Source: Candidatus Cottocaccamicrobium excrementipullorum (GTDB taxonomy: Bacteria > Bacillota > Clostridia > Lachnospirales > Lachnospiraceae). From it: a stretch of DNA of 64,000 nt. Numbering within the stretch: position 1 is the first letter of the stretch; every line of letters begins with the position of its first letter. Shown one piece after another: positions 50,007-58,664 of this stretch. The notes beneath the pieces are model-generated. The model ran no database searches, was not told where the DNA came from, and saw only the letters and a program-made list of their open reading frames with translations. The position numbers were made by a program, and so were the translations under genes. The stretch covers positions 124,001 through 188,000 of the forward strand of contig DVFL01000040.1 of the NCBI GenBank assembly GCA_018713255.1, given 5' to 3'.

Positions 50007-51206
50007 ATGAAGATTTTAGTAATCAACTGCGGAAGCTCTTCCTTAAAGTATCAGTTAATTGATATGGATCATGAAACGGTAATTGCCAAGGGCCTCTGCG
50101 AGCGTATCGGCATTGCCGGATCCAAGCTGACCCATACACCTGCCGGTAAGGACAAAGTAGTCGTAGAAAAAGATATGCCTAACCATAAGGTGGCGATTCA
50201 GCTGGTAATGGATGCGCTGCAGGATCCCAATCATGGTGTGATCAAGAGCACGGATGAGATTTCTGCAATCGGACATCGTGTCCTTCACGGCGGTATGAAG
50301 TTCTACAAGTCTACAGTAGTAACTGAAGAAGTAAAGCAGGTAATCCGTGAATGTTTCGACCTGGGTCCTCTGCACAATCCAGCTAACCTGATGGGAATTG
50401 AGGCTTGTGAGGCAGCAATGCCAGGAAAGCCCAATGTAGCGGTATTTGATACTGCTTTCGGTATGTCCATGCCGGAAAAGGCGTATAAGTATGCAATCCC
50501 TGAGGAATACTTTGAGAAGTACAGCATCCGTCGTTACGGCTTCCACGGAACCAGCCATATGTTCGTATCTGGCGAGGCCATTAAGTTCGGCAACCTGGAT
50601 CCGGAGAAGGCAAAGGTAATCGTATGCCATCTGGGAAATGGCGCCAGCGTATCTGCTTCCATTGGCGGCAAGTGCGTTGATACTTCCATGGGTCTTACCC
50701 CACTTGAGGGTCTGATCATGGGTACCAGAAGCGGCGATATTGATCCGGCTGTTCTCCAGTTTATCATGAACAAGGAAGGCATTGATATTAACGAGATGCT
50801 GACCATCTTAAACAAGAAGTCCGGCGTGCTGGGAATGTCTGGCGGTGTATCCAGCGATTTCCGTGATATTGAGACGGCAGCGAAAGAGGGCAATCACCTG
50901 GCAGAGGTTGCTTTGGAAGCATTCTTCTATCGGGTTACCAAATACATCGGCGCTTATACTGCAGCTATGAACGGGGTAGATGCCATCGCATTTACCGCCG
51001 GCGTAGGCGAGAACGATAAAAACGCCCGGAAGAAGATTTGTGAGAATCTTGCGTTTATGGGAGTTAAGATCGATGACGAGGCTAATGATGTAAGAGGCGA
51101 GAGAAGAGTTATTTCTGCTCCCGATTCTGCCGTTAAGGTAATGCTGATTCCGACTAACGAAGAGCTGGCCATTGCAAGAGACACGTTGGCATTGGTTCAC
51201 GAATAA
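50007..51206 (+). CDS. ackA: Acetate kinase
   Basis: A 399-residue ASKHA-fold kinase forming acetate and ATP from acetyl phosphate. The N-terminal NCGSSSLKYQLID, catalytic HRVLHGG and FDTAFG, RYGFHGTSH, and the phosphate loop HLGNGASVSA are all present, with TAGVGEND near the end. Forms an operon with pduL and ends before a terminator. Confidence 0.98.
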   Translation: MKILVINCGSSSLKYQLIDMDHETVIAKGLCERIGIAGSKLTHTPAGKDKVVVEKDMPNHKVAIQLVMDALQDPNHGVIKSTDEISAIGHRVLHGGMKFYKSTVVTEEVKQVIRECFDLGPLHNPANLMGIEACEAAMPGKPNVAVFDTAFGMSMPEKAYKYAIPEEYFEKYSIRRYGFHGTSHMFVSGEAIKFGNLDPEKAKVIVCHLGNGASVSASIGGKCVDTSMGLTPLEGLIMGTRSGDIDPAVLQFIMNKEGIDINEMLTILNKKSGVLGMSGGVSSDFRDIETAAKEGNHLAEVALEAFFYRVTKYIGAYTAAMNGVDAIAFTAGVGENDKNARKKICENLAFMGVKIDDEANDVRGERRVISAPDSAVKVMLIPTNEELAIARDTLALVHE

Positions 51207-51226
51207 AGAAAACGAGATCAGGTAAG

Positions 51227-51269
51227 CTGCCGGAGAAGGGACCTTCGGGAAACTTCTTCGGCAGTCTTT
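51227..51269 (+). terminator. Terminator of pduL-ackA
   Basis: 12-bp stem CTGCCGGAGAAG / CTTCTTCGGCAG (one G-T pair), 14-nt loop, then TCTTT. Confidence 0.8.
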
Positions 51270-51307
51270 GTATGAGGAAATGAATGCCAAATTATTTGAA
51301 AATTTGG

Positions 51308-51336
51308 TTGACAAAGCGGACACCTCTATGTATAAT
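51308..51336 (+). promoter_or_regulatory. Consensus SigA promoter of DUF177-rpmF
   Basis: -35 TTGACA (51308-51313), 17 bp, -10 TATAAT (51331-51336): perfect in both hexamers and spacing, as expected for a ribosomal protein operon. Confidence 0.93.
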
Positions 51337-51365
51337 ATTGAAGGTGCGTATTAGGAGTATATAAT

Positions 51366-51893
51366 ATGCAGATAAACTTAACAGAGTTGTTTTCCTGCCA
51401 GGGAAAAGTGAAAACCTATACCCAGAATCTTGAGATGGAGCGATTTCATTGTCCTAACGGAGAGTATGAAATTGCAGAAAAAGAGCCTGTGGAGCTGACC
51501 ATCACCCATGTGGGAGATAAGAAAATGGAGGTCAGAGGCGAGGCGAAGCTTACTTTGCTTATGCCCTGTGACCGCTGTTTGACTCCGGTGAAAGTGCCTT
51601 TTTCTCTGTCAATAGAAGAAGAGCTGGATATGAACCAGAGCCATGAGGATCGGGTAGAAGCGTTGGACGAACAACCCTATGTAAGCGGTTATAATCTGGA
51701 TGTGGATCAACTGGTTGCCAATGAACTGATGGTGAATCTTCCCATGAAAGTTTTGTGCCGTGAGGACTGCAAAGGTCTCTGCCGAAAATGCGGTAAGAAT
51801 CTGAATGAAGGTCCCTGCGGATGCGATGACCAGGTGCCAGATCCAAGAATGTCCGTTATCCAGGATATTTTTAAACAGTTTAAGGAGGTGTGA
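51366..51893 (+). CDS. DUF177/YceD family protein
   Basis: A 175-residue protein that regularly precedes rpmF and is needed for 23S rRNA accumulation in plants and some bacteria. Segments are GEAKLTLLMPCDRCLTPVKVP and, near the C-terminus, four cysteines in CREDCKGLCRKCGKNLNEGP plus CGCDD, probably a zinc site. It ends 3 nt before rpmF. Confidence 0.9.
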   Translation: MQINLTELFSCQGKVKTYTQNLEMERFHCPNGEYEIAEKEPVELTITHVGDKKMEVRGEAKLTLLMPCDRCLTPVKVPFSLSIEEELDMNQSHEDRVEALDEQPYVSGYNLDVDQLVANELMVNLPMKVLCREDCKGLCRKCGKNLNEGPCGCDDQVPDPRMSVIQDIFKQFKEV

Positions 51894-51896
51894 ACC

Positions 51897-52079
51897 ATGT
51901 CTATCTGTCCGAAGAATAAATCCTCTAAGGCGAGAAGAGACAGCCGCAGAGCGAACTGGAAGATGAGTGCTCCCAACCTGGTAAAGTGCTCTAAGTGCGG
52001 CGCCCTGATGATGCCTCACAGAGTATGCAAGGCCTGCGGAAGCTACAATAAGAGAGAGATCGTTAAGGTGGAGGATTAA
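51897..52079 (+). CDS. rpmF: 50S ribosomal protein L32
   Basis: A 60-residue L32: CPKNKSSKARRDSRRANWKM then the zinc ribbon CSKCGALMMPHRVCKACG with four Cys (zinc-binding form), and GSYNKREIVKVED. TAAGGAGGTG is an excellent ribosome site. plsX and fab genes, usual downstream neighbours, are absent; two terminators follow. Confidence 0.97.
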   Translation: MSICPKNKSSKARRDSRRANWKMSAPNLVKCSKCGALMMPHRVCKACGSYNKREIVKVED

Positions 52080-52099
52080 TTTTCACTTCATCTAGGAAA

Positions 52100-52133
52100 G
52101 ACCGGTGGTGTTGATGAGACGCTGCCGGTTTTT
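52100..52133 (+). terminator. Terminator 1 after rpmF
   Basis: 11-bp stem ACCGGTGGTGT / ACGCTGCCGGT with wobble pairs, overlapping a run of eight T (52126-52133 region). Confidence 0.8.
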
Positions 52134-52158
52134 TATTACAGATAATCTGTTGATTATG

Positions 52159-52186
52159 GCCGTGTCAAGGTTGACACGGCTTTTTT
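52159..52186 (+). terminator. Terminator 2 after rpmF
   Basis: Perfect 10-bp inverted repeat GCCGTGTCAA / TTGACACGGC with only GG between the arms, so the innermost pairs open as loop, then six T (52181-52186). Confidence 0.82.
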
Positions 52187-52278
52187 GTTGAGTTGGAAGA
52201 GTAGGAGATAGCAGCCTTTAAAATTATCAAATAAAAGGTGAAAATATGATAAAAAAACAAACAAAATGATATGTTGTA

Positions 52279-52307
52279 TTGACACGTGAGACAAAAGCGA
52301 TTATGAT
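52279..52307 (+). promoter_or_regulatory. SigA-type promoter of the pectin-oligosaccharide locus
   Basis: -35 TTGACA (52279-52284), 17 bp, -10 TATGAT (52302-52307). Start near 52314, 36 nt before the first gene. I see no cre-like or other operator. Confidence 0.82.
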
Positions 52308-52349
52308 ATAAAGAAATTTGTTCTGGATACCACAGCAGGAGGAGACGCA

Positions 52350-53495
52350 ATGGGGAATTTTGGAAAACTTACAGCGTATTTAGAGGAGATCAGTCAAGGT
52401 CCAGTGGCAGGATGTGCCTGTTTAGTGTATCAGGGAGAGCAGGAAGTGTACCGCCGCTATGCAGGACGAAAGACGACAGAGGGTGGAGAAGCATTGGAGA
52501 ATAATACTCTTTATCGCCTGTATTCTTTGACAAAACTTGCCACAGCGGCAGCGGTATTGCAGCTTAAGGAGCAGAAGAAGCTGAGACTGGAGGATTCAGT
52601 GGAAACCTTTCTGCCGGAATGGAAAGGGAAGGGCATCAGTATCCGCCATTTGCTGACAATGCAGTCGGGACTCAGCTATCCTTATGACACGGAAAAAGCC
52701 GCCGGGGTGTGCAAAGTCATTAATGAATTCCGAAATACTCATTCGCGTTATGCCACCAGGGAATATGCGGCCATGCTGGCACAAACTCCACTTATGTTTC
52801 GCCCAGGCACGGATTTTGTTTACGGTACCAGCTATGATGTGCTGGCGGCGGTGATTGAGGAGGTTTCGGGTCAAACTTTCGGCGAGTATCTTCAGGCACA
52901 TCTTTTTGCCCCGCTGCATATGGATAATACCATGTTTAAGATCTGCCGGGAGAAAGACTGGGATCGGTTGGCCGGTATTTATTCCAGAAATGAAAAGACT
53001 GGAGAATTTTACCGGAGATGGGAGAAGGATGAAGCCTATCGCCCGGATTTTCCTTTTGAGGAAGGTGGCGGCGGCCTTTTATCAACGATAGATGATGAGA
53101 TGCGGCTGGCGCTTATGTTTCAGAGAAACGGCAGAAACGCGGAGGGAAAGGCGGTTTTATCGGAAGAGAGCGTAGCGCTGATATCCCAAAACGCTTTGGA
53201 TACGGAAAAGAAAAGGATGAGCTTTGCAGAGCGTTTTTTTGAGCTGTCGGAGGAGAATGAGCAGATTTGTGATTACGGATATGGCATGGGGGTGCGGGTG
53301 CGTATTCGAGACGGTCAGTTCCCCGATGCGCCGGCGGGTGAGTTCGGCTGGTATGGAATGTCGGGAAGTTATGTGCTGATTGATCGGAAAAATCAGATCA
53401 CGGCAGTATATATGCAGCAGATGATTCCGGGAATGGAAAAGCAGATCCACCCTGTGCTGCGCAGGAAAATCTATGAGGGACTGTATGAAAATTAA
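52350..53495 (+). CDS. Serine hydrolase, class C beta-lactamase-like
   Basis: A 381-residue protein of the beta-lactamase/esterase fold. The nucleophile motif S-x-x-K is SLTK (Ser59, Lys62). The second-motif Tyr is ~158 in VYGTSYDVLAAVIEE, where the usual Y-x-N Asn is Thr. The third motif is GWYGMSGSYVLID rather than H/K-T-G. No signal peptide is present, so it is cytoplasmic and probably an esterase, perhaps removing acyl groups from imported pectin fragments; that is inference from context. Start ATG 52350 follows AGGAGGAG. Confidence 0.82.
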   Translation: MGNFGKLTAYLEEISQGPVAGCACLVYQGEQEVYRRYAGRKTTEGGEALENNTLYRLYSLTKLATAAAVLQLKEQKKLRLEDSVETFLPEWKGKGISIRHLLTMQSGLSYPYDTEKAAGVCKVINEFRNTHSRYATREYAAMLAQTPLMFRPGTDFVYGTSYDVLAAVIEEVSGQTFGEYLQAHLFAPLHMDNTMFKICREKDWDRLAGIYSRNEKTGEFYRRWEKDEAYRPDFPFEEGGGGLLSTIDDEMRLALMFQRNGRNAEGKAVLSEESVALISQNALDTEKKRMSFAERFFELSEENEQICDYGYGMGVRVRIRDGQFPDAPAGEFGWYGMSGSYVLIDRKNQITAVYMQQMIPGMEKQIHPVLRRKIYEGLYEN

Positions 53496-55350
53496 AGAAT
53501 CGATAGGCCGGGAAATTATTGCGCTGATTGTAACGGTAATGGCAGTGATGTTTTTCTTGAGCCTTTTAATGATTAAACGAATTGAATACACTTATCAAAA
53601 TTACGTCTATGATACAAAAACTGATTTACTGAATAGTTCCATCCACAGTGTGGAGTCCGAGCTGGAAAAAATCGAGAATACCACCTATCGTATTTTAACT
53701 GATTCTGATGTGCAGAGAGAGATTTCCTTGTGGCTGGAAGCAGAAGAACGGTTGCAAGAATTGGGAGATAAGCCTGGTACAAGCAAGGAGCGGTTGGAGA
53801 ACCAGAAGCAGAAGGCGGACAGCATGCGTCAGCTGATTCAGAAAGTGGATCCGGTTATCACGGCAGATCAGAGCCTGGTGACCGGATTTTTTATCTCGCC
53901 GGATGGATATCGTTACAATGGCTATGGAGGCGGCGCACTGCAGATTCCCTTGAGCCTTCAGGAGGAGATCGAGAAAAGAGCCAAAGAACAGGACGGCGAC
54001 TTGGTGTACCTGGTTTGCTGGCAGAAGAATGGTGTTTTGCAGATGGGATATCCCGGACAGCGGGAGGAGAATGCGCAGACAAGATTGGTTTTAGCCCGGA
54101 CAATGCGGGAGAAAAAAAGCCTGACCCTGGCCCATGGAGGAACGCTGATTTTAGTACTTGATCCTGCACGGCTGTCCAACGGCTATACGACCGCTTCTCA
54201 TAAATTGCTGATTGAGGACCCGGAACAGGGAGTGATTTTTACTACCCTCCTTCAGGCGGAGGAACAGGATTTTTTGGCGTGGGAGCATAATCCCGAAAAT
54301 ATAAAAGACAGCCGGTATCAGATCCTTTTTTTGAATAATGAGAAATATTTTGTGACAAAGCTGGTTTCGTCTGATCAGCATTGGGATTATTATAGTATTT
54401 CCTCCTATGAAGAGCTGTTTGGTCTTCTGGACAAAGCGGATGTGATCTATATTGTGCTTTTTGTGGGGATGACAATACTGCTATGTGGTGCAGCAGTACA
54501 TTTTTCTATGTATTTGGTTCATCCTATTGTAGAGCTGTCCGGGAAAATGCGTTCTATCCGCAACAGCAGTCAGATTCCTCATGATCTGCGGACGGTTCTG
54601 CCTGCCGAAGGGGAACTGCGTCCGCGAGAGGATGAAATTGGTGAGCTGCAGAAGCAGTTTTATGAGATGGTAAAGGAATTAGACCAGCTGATTCATGAAA
54701 ACTATGAACAGAAAATTTATCTTCAGCAGGCACAGCTTTCCGCCCTTAGAACCCAGTTGAATCCTCATTTTCTTTACAATACTCTGGATTTGATCCGTTG
54801 GCTGGCTGCTTCTCAGCGCAGCAATCAGATTCCTGGTGTGGTGCGGGCTCTGGGGGATATTTTGCGTTTGACAATGAACAGCAAACAGAACAAAATCACC
54901 ATCGGAGAAGAGGTAGATTACCTGCGAGGATATTTGTCCATTCAAAAGATTCGTTTCGGGGACCGGCTGAACATGCGAATGGAGATTCCAGAGGAGCTGA
55001 TGGAATACAGTATACCGGCGTTCAGCCTTCAGCCCTTGGTGGAGAATTCGGTAAATTACGCGATGGAGCAGATGATACAGCCTTGCTTTATTACAGTTTC
55101 TATCCAGGACCAGGGGGAGAATTTAATGTGTGCAGTGACAGATAACGGTCCTGGCATGGAAGCGGGGATTTTGGAAAAGCTTAAAGATGGCAGCAGGAAG
55201 CCCAAAGGAAACGGAATCGGCCTTCGAAATTTAGATGACCGGTTAAAAAGTTTATATGGGCCGGAATATGGAATCCTGATTGAGAAGGCGGAAGGAGGGG
55301 GAACAAAAATCCGCTTTCGGATCAGAAAGGAGCGGCAGCATCAGGAATGA
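53485..55350 (+). CDS. Sensor histidine kinase, YesM type
   Basis: A 621-residue membrane kinase. Helix 1 (~7-29, IIALIVTVMAVMFFLSLLM), a ~280-residue extracellular sensor region, helix 2 (~314-338, VIYIVLFVGMTILLCGAAV), HAMP, then the His_kinase domain with phosphoacceptor His428 in LRTQLNPHFLYNTLDLIRW and an HATPase domain (QPLVENSVNYAM, DNGPGM, GNGIGLRNLDDRL). It belongs to the LytS/YesM group that senses oligosaccharides. ATG 53485 overlaps the end of the hydrolase gene. It phosphorylates the next gene's product. Confidence 0.93.
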   Translation: MKIKESIGREIIALIVTVMAVMFFLSLLMIKRIEYTYQNYVYDTKTDLLNSSIHSVESELEKIENTTYRILTDSDVQREISLWLEAEERLQELGDKPGTSKERLENQKQKADSMRQLIQKVDPVITADQSLVTGFFISPDGYRYNGYGGGALQIPLSLQEEIEKRAKEQDGDLVYLVCWQKNGVLQMGYPGQREENAQTRLVLARTMREKKSLTLAHGGTLILVLDPARLSNGYTTASHKLLIEDPEQGVIFTTLLQAEEQDFLAWEHNPENIKDSRYQILFLNNEKYFVTKLVSSDQHWDYYSISSYEELFGLLDKADVIYIVLFVGMTILLCGAAVHFSMYLVHPIVELSGKMRSIRNSSQIPHDLRTVLPAEGELRPREDEIGELQKQFYEMVKELDQLIHENYEQKIYLQQAQLSALRTQLNPHFLYNTLDLIRWLAASQRSNQIPGVVRALGDILRLTMNSKQNKITIGEEVDYLRGYLSIQKIRFGDRLNMRMEIPEELMEYSIPAFSLQPLVENSVNYAMEQMIQPCFITVSIQDQGENLMCAVTDNGPGMEAGILEKLKDGSRKPKGNGIGLRNLDDRLKSLYGPEYGILIEKAEGGGTKIRFRIRKERQHQE

Positions 55351-56108
55351 GAAAATTAAGCGTGATTATTGTAGATGATGAAATGATTGTCCGGAAAGGA
55401 ATCCGCGACTGTTTGGATTGGGAAATGTATGGGTTTGAGATTAAGGGTCTGTTTGACACTTCTTTGCAGGCCCTGGAATACTTAAAGACAGAGAAAATCG
55501 ATATTGTGATTACGGACATCCGAATGCCCATGATGGACGGTCTTGAGCTGGTACGGGAGAGCAGGGAAGCAAAAGTTGAATCTCATTTTATTATTCTGTC
55601 AGGATATGATCAGTTTGCCTATGCCCAGAAAGCAATTCGGTATGGTGTGGAGGGATATCTTCTGAAGCCGATTAAGGAGGAGGAACTTCTGGAGATATTG
55701 GAGACGATTAAAAAGAAGTATTTTAAAGATGACGCGTTTGAGGCAAAGACAAATTTGATTTTGAACCGGCAGAAATATTCCAAGACTGTGCGCGAGCTTG
55801 TGGATTATGTAGACCGGAATCTGGATCAAGAGGAATTATCCTTAAAATATATGGCGGATAATGTTTTATTTATGAACAGCGGATATCTGTCAAAATTGTT
55901 TGTGAAGGAAACAGGATATAAATTTTCCACATTTTTGATGATCAAGCGCATGGAACGAGCACTGCAGCTTTTCCGCAATCAAGAGGGAATTACTGTGTAT
56001 GAAGTGGCAGAACAAAGCGGATTTGGGAAAAACCCCCAATACTTCAGTACAGTGTTTAAAAAATATTACGGCATGCCGCCTTCGGATTATATGGAGATTC
56101 AAGATTGA
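55347..56108 (+). CDS. Response regulator with AraC-type DNA-binding domain, YesN type
   Basis: A 253-residue regulator. The receiver domain has acidic DDE at 10-12, phospho-Asp57 in IVITDIRMPMMDG, and Lys in GYLLKPIKEEE. The C-terminal AraC domain has two helix-turn-helix units (LSLKYMADNVLFMNSGYLSK; YEVAEQSGFGKNPQYFSTVF) and the KYYGMPPSDY end. It overlaps the kinase gene by 4 nt. The likely target is the promoter of the transporter genes just downstream, where 21-bp-spaced direct repeats occur. Confidence 0.93.
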   Translation: MRKLSVIIVDDEMIVRKGIRDCLDWEMYGFEIKGLFDTSLQALEYLKTEKIDIVITDIRMPMMDGLELVRESREAKVESHFIILSGYDQFAYAQKAIRYGVEGYLLKPIKEEELLEILETIKKKYFKDDAFEAKTNLILNRQKYSKTVRELVDYVDRNLDQEELSLKYMADNVLFMNSGYLSKLFVKETGYKFSTFLMIKRMERALQLFRNQEGITVYEVAEQSGFGKNPQYFSTVFKKYYGMPPSDYMEIQD

Positions 56109-56113
56109 AAATT

Positions 56114-56141
56114 AAGGTCATTGTAAAATGACCTTTTTTTT
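56114..56141 (+). terminator. Terminator after the two-component genes
   Basis: 8-bp stem AAGGTCAT / ATGACCTT with loop TGTAAA and a run of T to 56141. It separates regulator and transporter transcription. Confidence 0.8.
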
Positions 56142-56174
56142 GCACCTTTTTTTAAACATTCAGCACCTTTTTTT
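56142..56174 (+). promoter_or_regulatory. Direct repeats, candidate AraC-type regulator site
   Basis: GCACCTTTTTTT occurs at 56142-56153 and 56163-56174, 21 bp apart (two helical turns), the classic spacing of AraC-family half-sites. They lie just upstream of the -35 region of the binding-protein gene. Confidence 0.55.
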
Positions 56175-56177
56175 GAA

Positions 56178-56206
56178 TGTAAATCCATTTTAAAAATTAT
56201 TATAAT
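56178..56206 (+). promoter_or_regulatory. Activator-dependent promoter of the ABC transporter
   Basis: -10 TATAAT (56201-56206) with a poor -35 TGTAAA (56178-56183) at 17 bp. A good -10 with weak -35 fits activation by the upstream-bound regulator. Confidence 0.5.
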
Positions 56207-56252
56207 CAAATCATCCAAAAAAAATAAGTTTAACAAAGGGAGGTTAATCATT

Positions 56253-57617
56253 ATGACGAGACCATTGGCGGTACTTACAGCTGCCTGTATGGCAGCGACT
56301 TTGCTGGCTGGCTGTGGATCTTCTTCACAGCAGGAAACCACAGCGGCATCCACCACAGCAGGAGGACAGTCATCTGGAGAATCTGCAGCTACCACCGCAG
56401 CGGACAGCGGTTCTGGGGAGAATGTGGAACTGCGGGTAGCCTGGTGGGGCAATCAGCAGAGAACGGACGACACCATAGCTGTCTTTGATCAATTTGGAGC
56501 AGAAAACAATGTGACCTTTAGCTATGAGTACAACAGCTATGACAGCTATTGGGAGACACTGGCTACTCAGTCAGTAGGAAATAATATGCCTGATATTATT
56601 CAGCAGGTAACAGACCAGTTCGCCGGATATATTAACAATGGGCTGCTGGTGGACTTGACGCCTTATGTAGAGAACGGCTCTCTGGATTTATCTGATTGTG
56701 ATGAAGCATACATTTCTGGCGGACGATATAATGGGGGCTTATACGGCGTTTCTCTTGGTACTAATGTAATGACGATTATTTATAATCCCGCCTTGTTTGA
56801 AGCGGCCGGTGTAGAAACTCCAAGTCCTGACTGGACTTGGTCCGATTTTGTGGCTACTGCCAGAGAAATCTATGAAAAGACTGGCGTACAGACGGAGAAT
56901 GTGGCGTTAGGAATGCCAAGATACCTGCTTGAACCCATGATTCGTTCCAAAGGACAGTCTTTGTATTCTGAGGATGGCCTGGGATTTGGTTTTGATGATG
57001 AGACCAAGGCGGAGATTGTTTCAGTGATCCAGGACTGCTATGATTTGGTACAGGAAGGGGTTTTTGTAGATCCTGAAGAACAGCTGCTGTGGCAGGACAA
57101 TTCTGAGCGGGCGCTCTGTAAGGGAGAGGCAGCCATGGGTATGAACTGGAGCAGTGTGTTCAGCAATTTCTGCAACTATTATGATCTGGATCTGGAGATG
57201 GCAAATCAGCCGCTGTTTGATGATGCTACCACACAGGGAATGTATCTGAGACCGGCACAGTTCTTCTCTGTTACTAAGGACTGTGAGAATCCTGAGATGG
57301 CGGCAAAGGCTATCAGCTATTTTGTTAATGATTCCAGCGCGAATCAGATTTTAGGCGGTGAGAGAGGTATCCCGGCGGTGACCAGTATCCGTGAGGAGCT
57401 GCGTGAGAGCGCCAGCGAGACAGATAAGAAAGTATATGATTTCCTGGATTCTGTTATTGAATACTGTAGAGATGCAGATCCGGCAGAACCCTCCACTTCC
57501 AGACAGAGCGTGGAAGTGCTCAACAATAATGTAACAGAAGTAATGTATGGCCAGATGACTGCACAGGAGTGCATTGACAGCTGGATGGATCAGTCCCTGG
57601 AAATTCTGGCAAAATAA
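56253..57617 (+). CDS. ABC transporter sugar-binding lipoprotein
   Basis: A 454-residue family 1 extracellular solute-binding protein. The signal ends in a lipobox TLLAGC (Cys21), then a Ser/Thr-rich linker and the binding fold (VELRVAWWGNQQRTDDTIAV; DIIQQVTDQFAGYINNGLLV). By similarity of the locus to B. subtilis yesOPQ/lplABC it should bind pectin-derived oligosaccharides. GGGAGG lies upstream of ATG 56253. It is followed by a hairpin that may set its higher expression over the permeases. Confidence 0.92.
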   Translation: MTRPLAVLTAACMAATLLAGCGSSSQQETTAASTTAGGQSSGESAATTAADSGSGENVELRVAWWGNQQRTDDTIAVFDQFGAENNVTFSYEYNSYDSYWETLATQSVGNNMPDIIQQVTDQFAGYINNGLLVDLTPYVENGSLDLSDCDEAYISGGRYNGGLYGVSLGTNVMTIIYNPALFEAAGVETPSPDWTWSDFVATAREIYEKTGVQTENVALGMPRYLLEPMIRSKGQSLYSEDGLGFGFDDETKAEIVSVIQDCYDLVQEGVFVDPEEQLLWQDNSERALCKGEAAMGMNWSSVFSNFCNYYDLDLEMANQPLFDDATTQGMYLRPAQFFSVTKDCENPEMAAKAISYFVNDSSANQILGGERGIPAVTSIREELRESASETDKKVYDFLDSVIEYCRDADPAEPSTSRQSVEVLNNNVTEVMYGQMTAQECIDSWMDQSLEILAK

Positions 57618-57624
57618 AAGAGAG

Positions 57625-57654
57625 GCAGATCTAAGAGGTATCTCTTAGATCTGC
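57625..57654 (+). other. mRNA hairpin between binding-protein and permease genes
   Basis: Perfect 13-bp stem GCAGATCTAAGAG / CTCTTAGATCTGC with GTAT loop, and no T tract. It probably stabilises the upstream message end or dampens read-through rather than terminating. Confidence 0.75.
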
Positions 57655-57692
57655 AAATGACTGGAACATGTGCGGAGAGGAGAACGAAGCGT

Positions 57693-58664
57693 ATGGGCAG
57701 AAAGAAAAGCGATGCCTTCAGCAGATTTATCTACAGCAACAACACAACGGGGTACTTTTTTATTTTGCCCTGGCTCATAGGATTTCTGGCATTTACTTTG
57801 GTGCCTTTTATCATGTCCTTTGTGTTGTCTTTTACAAACTATAATATTTTATCACCAAACACGAAATTTGTAGGACTGGACAATTATATTAAGCTGTTTA
57901 CTAATGATCAGCTATTCTTGAAATCCTTAGAGGTTACCTTTAAATTTGCTTTTATTTCTGTCCCGCTCCGCCTGATCTTCGCTTTGTTTGTGGCAATGAT
58001 ATTGAACCGAAAATCAAAAGCCATAGGGATTTATCGGGTGGTTTACTATCTGCCGTCGATTATCGGCGGCAGCGTAGCGGTTTCAGTGATGTGGCGGAAC
58101 TTGTTTGCCAAAGATGGCGTGGTCAACGGGCTGCTGCAGCTCATTGGGATTAACAGCCAGCTTAATTGGTTATCCAATACAAAGACGGCGCTGTTTACTT
58201 TAATTCTTCTTTATGTGTGGCAGTTTGGTTCATCTATGCTGATTTTTTTGTCGGGACTTAAGCAGATTTCCCCTACATATTATGAGGCAGCGGAGATGGA
58301 CGGCGCAGGCAAAGTAAGGCAGTTCTTTTCCATTACGCTTCCGCTTTTAAGCCCCATTATTTTGTTTAACCTGGTAATGCAGATTATTAATGGATTTATG
58401 GTATTCACTCAGGCGCAGATTATTACTGACGGCGGTCCTGTAAATGAGACGCTGGTGTATGTACTGTACTTATACCGGCAGAGCTTTAAGTACTACGAAA
58501 TGGGGTACGGATCCGCCATGGCCTGGATTCTCCTGGTGATTGTGGGATGTTTCACGGCGCTGGTGTTTAAGTCTTCCAATCAGTGGGTGTTCTATGAGAA
58601 CAACGCCAGACAGGATGAGCCGAACAAGAAGAAAAAAGGAAAGAAAGGAGCGGGACAGGCATGA
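57693..58664 (+). CDS. ABC sugar transporter permease (MalF/LplB type)
   Basis: A 323-residue permease with six membrane helices (first FFILPWLIGFLAFTLVPFIM). The EAA loop that contacts the ATPase is YYEAAEMDGAGKVRQFFSIT, followed by LPLLSPIILFN. A basic Lys-rich tail ends it. Start ATG 57693 follows GAGAGGAG; an in-frame ATG at 57657 directly follows the upstream hairpin and has no ribosome site. No ATPase gene is in the locus, so a shared MsmX-type ATPase is expected elsewhere. It overlaps the next gene by 4 nt. Confidence 0.93.
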   Translation: MGRKKSDAFSRFIYSNNTTGYFFILPWLIGFLAFTLVPFIMSFVLSFTNYNILSPNTKFVGLDNYIKLFTNDQLFLKSLEVTFKFAFISVPLRLIFALFVAMILNRKSKAIGIYRVVYYLPSIIGGSVAVSVMWRNLFAKDGVVNGLLQLIGINSQLNWLSNTKTALFTLILLYVWQFGSSMLIFLSGLKQISPTYYEAAEMDGAGKVRQFFSITLPLLSPIILFNLVMQIINGFMVFTQAQIITDGGPVNETLVYVLYLYRQSFKYYEMGYGSAMAWILLVIVGCFTALVFKSSNQWVFYENNARQDEPNKKKKGKKGAGQA

